The notes beneath the pieces are model-generated. The model saw only the letters and a list, made by a program, of their open reading frames with translations. It did no database searches and was not told where the DNA came from. Shown here piece after piece: positions 5,033-7,783 of a DNA stretch of 7,783 nucleotides (the first letter of the stretch is position 1; each line of letters starts with the position of its first letter). This DNA comes from Flavobacteriaceae bacterium (GTDB taxonomy: Bacteria > Bacteroidota > Bacteroidia > Flavobacteriales > Flavobacteriaceae). Made by a program: the position numbers and the translations under genes. Location: NCBI GenBank assembly GCA_002693605.1, contig NZQO01000005.1:1-7783 (forward strand), written 5' to 3'.

Positions 5033-5683
5033 ATGAAAATTTGGAATGCTAAAGATTTATTGGATTTGGTTTTCGAGTTTCGATCGCTCGCTCCCGCTAC
5101 TGAAGAATGGACCGCCGAAGCCCTTACGGGCAACCTGCCGCGATTGGTCAGGTTGCAACGTATAAGCGCCTTGCTCAGGGCTTTCGGGCTAACCAGGGCA
5201 CAGTATATAAACAATGCAAACAAATTCGGATTGGAAAATGAATATGCCAACAATACTGAAGGTAAAGCCGTGCAGAACGATGTCGCTCTATTTTTGGAGG
5301 GCGACTTTATTTCCTATCACGACTATTCGCAATATTCAGTTGTTAAGAACCTTATCCAGACCGCAAGCGCGTTTGAAGGGGATGTCTATAAGTATGGCGA
5401 TGTCGAGTATTTCTACTCCTTTTTTATGAGATTCAGGTTGGAATTGGATAATTTCCTCCGCGTCAACAGTGGCGTTGCTTACGCTGGCAACCTCGGTATT
5501 CGCTCTGCCATTAAACTAACCGATGAAATTACCAAGGAAATTTTGAAGAAGGCCGAGTATATGGATGATATTCTAACCGAGATTATAAATCCGGAAAGGC
5601 TATCATTCACCGAAGAGGTTCTCATAAACGAGTACGGATTTCCTACCGATGACCTGGATGAAATTGATTTGGATAATTGGTAA
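5033..5683 (+). CDS. Hypothetical protein, acidic C-terminus, no recognised family
   Basis: A 216-residue soluble protein that I do not recognise. It has no signal peptide, membrane segment or obvious catalytic motif. The sequence looks mostly helical and rich in aromatic residues, with an N-terminal region containing RLQRISALLRAFGL, a Tyr/Phe-dense middle (HDYSQYS, VEYFYSFFMRFRLELDNFLR) and a strongly acidic end, DDLDEIDLDNW. The codon pattern is clearly coding: one counted line has 60% G+C, the highest seen in the window, with G/C often in third position. The ATG at 5033 is the first in frame and follows an AT-rich 124-bp gap. It stands alone, with a 197-bp gap before the AraC gene. The acidic helical make-up would suit a cytoplasmic partner or an immunity-type protein, but that is speculation; no toxin gene is visible nearby. 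Confidence 0.75.
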   Translation: MKIWNAKDLLDLVFEFRSLAPATEEWTAEALTGNLPRLVRLQRISALLRAFGLTRAQYINNANKFGLENEYANNTEGKAVQNDVALFLEGDFISYHDYSQYSVVKNLIQTASAFEGDVYKYGDVEYFYSFFMRFRLELDNFLRVNSGVAYAGNLGIRSAIKLTDEITKEILKKAEYMDDILTEIINPERLSFTEEVLINEYGFPTDDLDEIDLDNW

Positions 5684-5720
5684 GCCATTTGAAATAGGTA
5701 CAATTAAGCTGAAAAGTAAC

Positions 5721-5737
5721 GACTATTGATAGTCAAT
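5721..5737. promoter_or_regulatory. Overlapping palindromes upstream of the AraC gene
   Basis: GACTAT-TG-ATAGTC (5721-5734) is a perfect 6-bp inverted repeat. It overlaps ATTGA-TAG-TCAAT (5725-5737), a perfect 5-bp one. They lie 38 bp after the stop of the hypothetical gene and 27 bp before a TATCTTTA promoter-like box (5764-5771). This could be a regulator binding site upstream of the promoter or a weak termination structure; there is no T-run. Confidence 0.3.
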
Positions 5738-5763
5738 AATTTCCAAAAAATCAATTTAAACCG

Positions 5764-5771
5764 TATCTTTA
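5764..5771 (+). promoter_or_regulatory. Possible -7 promoter box (TATCTTTA) of the AraC gene
   Basis: The box is the same TATCTTTA seen upstream of the DUF6090 gene and matches TAnnTTTG at 7 of 8 positions. It lies 109 bp before the AraC ATG, implying a leader of about 100 nt. No clear TTG -33 box is at the right distance; only TTTC (5740-5743) is. Low confidence. Confidence 0.22.
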
Positions 5772-5880
5772 AAGAATAAATCACTGGGCAACAGCACTTT
5801 TACCATTCCCTTGAAGCTCGTGAAACTTTAATCGCAATCCATAATTTGGAAATAATCAGTTCCTCGGTCATATCATAAAT

Positions 5881-6684
5881 ATGAACATAGATGGCATTAA
5901 AATAGCACGTATCGTACGGAAATCGACGGCTAACGAGCTTGACGACAGCTATGCCGTTTGCTGGATTCAAAATTGTGTTAGCGGAATTGAAATAAACCGA
6001 ACTTATTACCAAAATGTGTCGAACTCGGTTTTCTTCCTTAAGCCGAGCGACCAATGGAACATAATAAAATGCGACGCCACCACTGCGGCCGGATATGTCC
6101 TCCATATTCCGAAGGGTATCTTAAACCATCCTACGTTCAAGAATTTGCACATCACCGAAATTCGATTATTGAATACTACCGAAATTCCGAAGATAAACCT
6201 CTCGCCGGGCATAGAAATGCGCGTAAAGGCAATCCTGGAAATGTTAGACGAGCTGCTTAGCACCAATTTGAAGCATCGGGAGGAAGCCATTTTTTCACTC
6301 CTCAACACATTTTTCGTGTACTGTGACGGCAAGTGCAATATCAAGTCGGTAATAACCGATACCAATGCCAAATCTGCCCTAGTGTATAAATTTAAAAAAT
6401 GCGTCGATCGCCACGTGCACGAACACCACGAGGTTGGCCACTATGCCAAGGTATTGAACGTATCGAGCAAATACTTAAACGAGTGTGTTAAGGAAGTACT
6501 CGGGGTAACTGCCAAGCACCTGTTGGATGAACAATTGGTTATGCGCGCTAGGCATAGCCTTAAATTTACTGATAAGACCATAAAGGAAGTTTGTTATGAC
6601 CTTGGTTTTTCATCGCCAGATTACTTCAGTTATTTCTTCAAAAAACATATGGGGACCACCCCCTCGCAACTTCGACAGAGCTAA
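5881..6684 (+). CDS. AraC family transcriptional regulator
   Basis: A 267-residue regulator. Residues 1 to about 150 form the sensing/dimerisation part, with a cupin-like strand pattern (YAVCWIQNCVSGIEINRTYYQNVSNSVFFLKP, AAGYVLHIPKGIL). The C-terminal third is the AraC DNA-binding domain with two helix-turn-helix units: the first at about 187-207 (HYAKVLNVSSKYLNECVKEVLG), a linker helix (LLDEQLVMRARHSL), and the second at about 233-257 (TIKEVCYDLGFSSPDYFSYFFKKHMG), ending in the signature P-S-Q-L-R. It should bind DNA and activate genes; the ligand is unknown. The ATG at 5881 is the first in frame. The cupin protein gene starts 89 bp downstream on the same strand and a lipoprotein gene follows it, so these are the natural candidate targets. 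Length and both helix-turn-helix units are normal for the family. Confidence 0.93.
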   Translation: MNIDGIKIARIVRKSTANELDDSYAVCWIQNCVSGIEINRTYYQNVSNSVFFLKPSDQWNIIKCDATTAAGYVLHIPKGILNHPTFKNLHITEIRLLNTTEIPKINLSPGIEMRVKAILEMLDELLSTNLKHREEAIFSLLNTFFVYCDGKCNIKSVITDTNAKSALVYKFKKCVDRHVHEHHEVGHYAKVLNVSSKYLNECVKEVLGVTAKHLLDEQLVMRARHSLKFTDKTIKEVCYDLGFSSPDYFSYFFKKHMGTTPSQLRQS

Positions 6685-6743
6685 GTTATTAAATTCTAAG
6701 TATTTGCCGACATTTTAACTATACTGAAAATAACCACTTCACA

Positions 6744-6751
6744 TAACTTTA
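6744..6751 (+). promoter_or_regulatory. Possible -7 promoter box (TAACTTTA) of the cupin-lipoprotein operon
   Basis: TAACTTTA matches 7 of 8 positions of TAnnTTTG and lies 22 bp before the cupin ATG. The nearest upstream TTG (6704-6706) is 37 bp away, too far for a canonical -33 box. That would fit a promoter needing an activator such as the AraC protein encoded just upstream, but this is inference. An 8-bp self-complementary TAACGTTA (6755-6762) lies between box and start codon. Confidence 0.25.
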
Positions 6752-6773
6752 TCCTAACGTTAAACACATCGTT

Positions 6774-7319
6774 ATGGATAGAAAGAAATTCATTCAAACT
6801 ACCGGCGCAGCGGCAGGGATAATTCTTGTTCCCGGCTTGGCCAATGGCAGGTCAATTCCCAATTCTTACAAAAATGGGGCAAAGCTCGACCCCAAGATAA
6901 TTAAGAATGAGGACGGGAAAGTCTTGAATGTAATCGGAGATATTCAAACGCATAAATTGGTGGGTAGCGAGACCGACAATCAAATCGTAGAGTGGGTAGA
7001 CAACGTATCGCCAGGGGTTGGCATCCCTCCGCACGTACATACCAAGGAAGATGAGATTTTCAGGGTCATCAAGGGGCAAGTGGAAATTACGGTAGCTGGT
7101 AAGACAACTGTACTAATGGCCGGCGACACCGCATTTGCACCCAAGAATATCCCTCACGCCTGGAAGGTAGTGGGAACCGAAAATGCCAAAATGATAACGA
7201 GTGCATTTCCCGCGGGCATCGAAATTATGTTCGCTGAACTGGCTGAACTGCCACCGGGACCTCCCGATTTCGAAAAAGTCACGAAAATATGCGGTGCCCA
7301 CGGCATCACTTTTATTTGA
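6774..7319 (+). CDS. Exported cupin domain protein
   Basis: A 181-residue protein with an N-terminal export signal (DRKKFIQTTGAAAGIILVPGLANG, about 2-25). Its R-K pair and F-I-Q-T-T-G layout resemble a Tat signal, although the second arginine is replaced by lysine. The cupin barrel spans about 55-150. Motif 1, G(X)5HXH(X)4E(X)6G, is exact: G81, H87, H89, E94, G101. Motif 2 runs from G117 to H128 (GDTAFAPKNIPHAW). H87, H89, E94 and H128 should therefore bind one metal ion. Such single-domain cupins include dioxygenases, isomerases and sugar-binding proteins, so the reaction cannot be named. The tail has a Pro-rich stretch (ELPPGPPDFEK) and a conserved-looking end, KICGAHGITF. The next gene starts 20 bp downstream, indicating an operon. 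Tat export would suit a protein loading its metal in the cytoplasm. Confidence 0.9.
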   Translation: MDRKKFIQTTGAAAGIILVPGLANGRSIPNSYKNGAKLDPKIIKNEDGKVLNVIGDIQTHKLVGSETDNQIVEWVDNVSPGVGIPPHVHTKEDEIFRVIKGQVEITVAGKTTVLMAGDTAFAPKNIPHAWKVVGTENAKMITSAFPAGIEIMFAELAELPPGPPDFEKVTKICGAHGITFI

Positions 7320-7339
7320 AATTTAAAAATTCGTCCGAT

Positions 7340-7783
7340 ATGAAAACAAGTTATAACATCGCAAACATCATGTTGCTATTGTTCCTTCCACTGATATTTT
7401 TAGGATGCAAGGATGACGACGATGCAGCACTAGATGAAACCGCCTTGCTAATCGAGGAAGTGCGTCAGTTGAGCCAACCTTTCAAAGACCATAGTGCCGC
7501 TGTAAGTGCTGGCTGGGACGTGGATATTTCAGGCTGCATTCAGCATCCAACCGACGGCGGAATGGGTCACCATTTTGGGCGCATGTCCTTCTTCGACGGA
7601 AGGATAAACCACCTCGAGCCCCAAGTGTTGCTATTTGCGCCCGATTTTAACGGGAATATGGAATTTTTAGGGGTTGAATACATCGTACCCTTCGCGGTAC
7701 TATCTGAAGATTCAACTCCTCCCACGCTCTTCGACCAGCCATTCCATAAAAACCACGAGCAGGAAATTTGGGCGCTGCACGTA
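7340..7783 (+). CDS. Surface-type lipoprotein of an uncharacterised family (3' end beyond window)
   Basis: The first 148 residues of a protein that runs off the window in frame. It starts MKTSYN, has a hydrophobic stretch (10-22) and a lipobox-like FLGC with C23 as the lipidated residue. The next residues, K-D-D-D-D, fit the Bacteroidetes lipoprotein export signal (a lysine or small residue followed by acidic residues after the Cys), so the protein may be displayed on the cell surface. The mature part carries motifs I associate with a widespread hypothetical family of about 200 residues: GCIQHPTDGGMGHHFGR (65-81), with C66, H77 and H78, and LGVEYIVPFAV (110-120), then a His-containing segment (FHKNHEQEIWALHV). 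The clustered His and Cys suggest metal binding or a redox role, but I know of no assigned activity. It lies 20 bp after the cupin stop. Confidence 0.82.
   Translation, partial: MKTSYNIANIMLLLFLPLIFLGCKDDDDAALDETALLIEEVRQLSQPFKDHSAAVSAGWDVDISGCIQHPTDGGMGHHFGRMSFFDGRINHLEPQVLLFAPDFNGNMEFLGVEYIVPFAVLSEDSTPPTLFDQPFHKNHEQEIWALHV

Noticed and set aside
6006..6371. 121-codon open frame on the minus strand
   Set aside because: It is opposite the AraC gene's sensing domain, has no family features, and the plus-strand gene is secure.

Overview
The window looks like chromosomal DNA of a Bacteroidota member, most likely a Flavobacteriaceae relative. The grounds are a DUF6090-type membrane protein with the usual flavobacterial N-terminus, few visible Shine-Dalgarno sequences, promoter-like TAnnTTTG/TATCTTTA boxes, and a lipoprotein whose mature end (C-K-D-D-D-D) resembles the Bacteroidetes surface-export signal. 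No rRNA, tRNA, CRISPR array, transposase or integrase was found.

Region 1 (about 1-3350) is AT-rich. Hand-counted 60-base lines inside the DUF6090, CPBP and VanZ genes have about 20-33% G+C. It carries unrelated single-gene units: a DUF6090 protein (+), a divergently oriented two-gene operon of a DUF2975 membrane protein and a small XRE-type repressor (-), a CPBP-family intramembrane protease homologue (+) and a VanZ-like protein (+). The units are separated by spacers of roughly 125 bp that fold as imperfect hairpins. The clearest, 894-1016, has two nested pairs of complementary arms split by an asymmetric bulge, as in an integron attC site. The first bases of the CPBP unit (TTGGCG at 1995-2000) are complementary to the outer-left arm at its far end (CGCCAAC at 2801-2807), as expected of a circularising integron cassette. 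I read this region as an integron-like or otherwise mobile cassette array. The recombinase, if there is one, lies outside the window.

Region 2 (about 3350-4095) is a junction. It holds the C-terminal tail of what looks like a serine hydrolase (beta-lactamase superfamily), with no credible start codon and a base composition unlike the array (about 50% G+C in one counted line). About 450 bp without a convincing gene follow.

Region 3 (4096-7783) has higher G+C (45-60% in counted lines) and ordinary-looking genes, all on the + strand. They are a membrane-anchored CHAP-domain cysteine peptidase/amidase starting at TTG, a 62-residue membrane protein, an unrecognised 216-residue acidic protein, an AraC-family regulator, an exported cupin protein and, 20 bp after it, a lipoprotein cut off by the window end. 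The last two probably form an operon, and the AraC protein just upstream is a candidate regulator of it.

The most interesting content is the attC-like cassette organisation, the exact palindrome that is probably the operator of the DUF2975/XRE pair, and the truncated gene marking the edge of the array. No new biochemical system can be claimed from this sequence alone.
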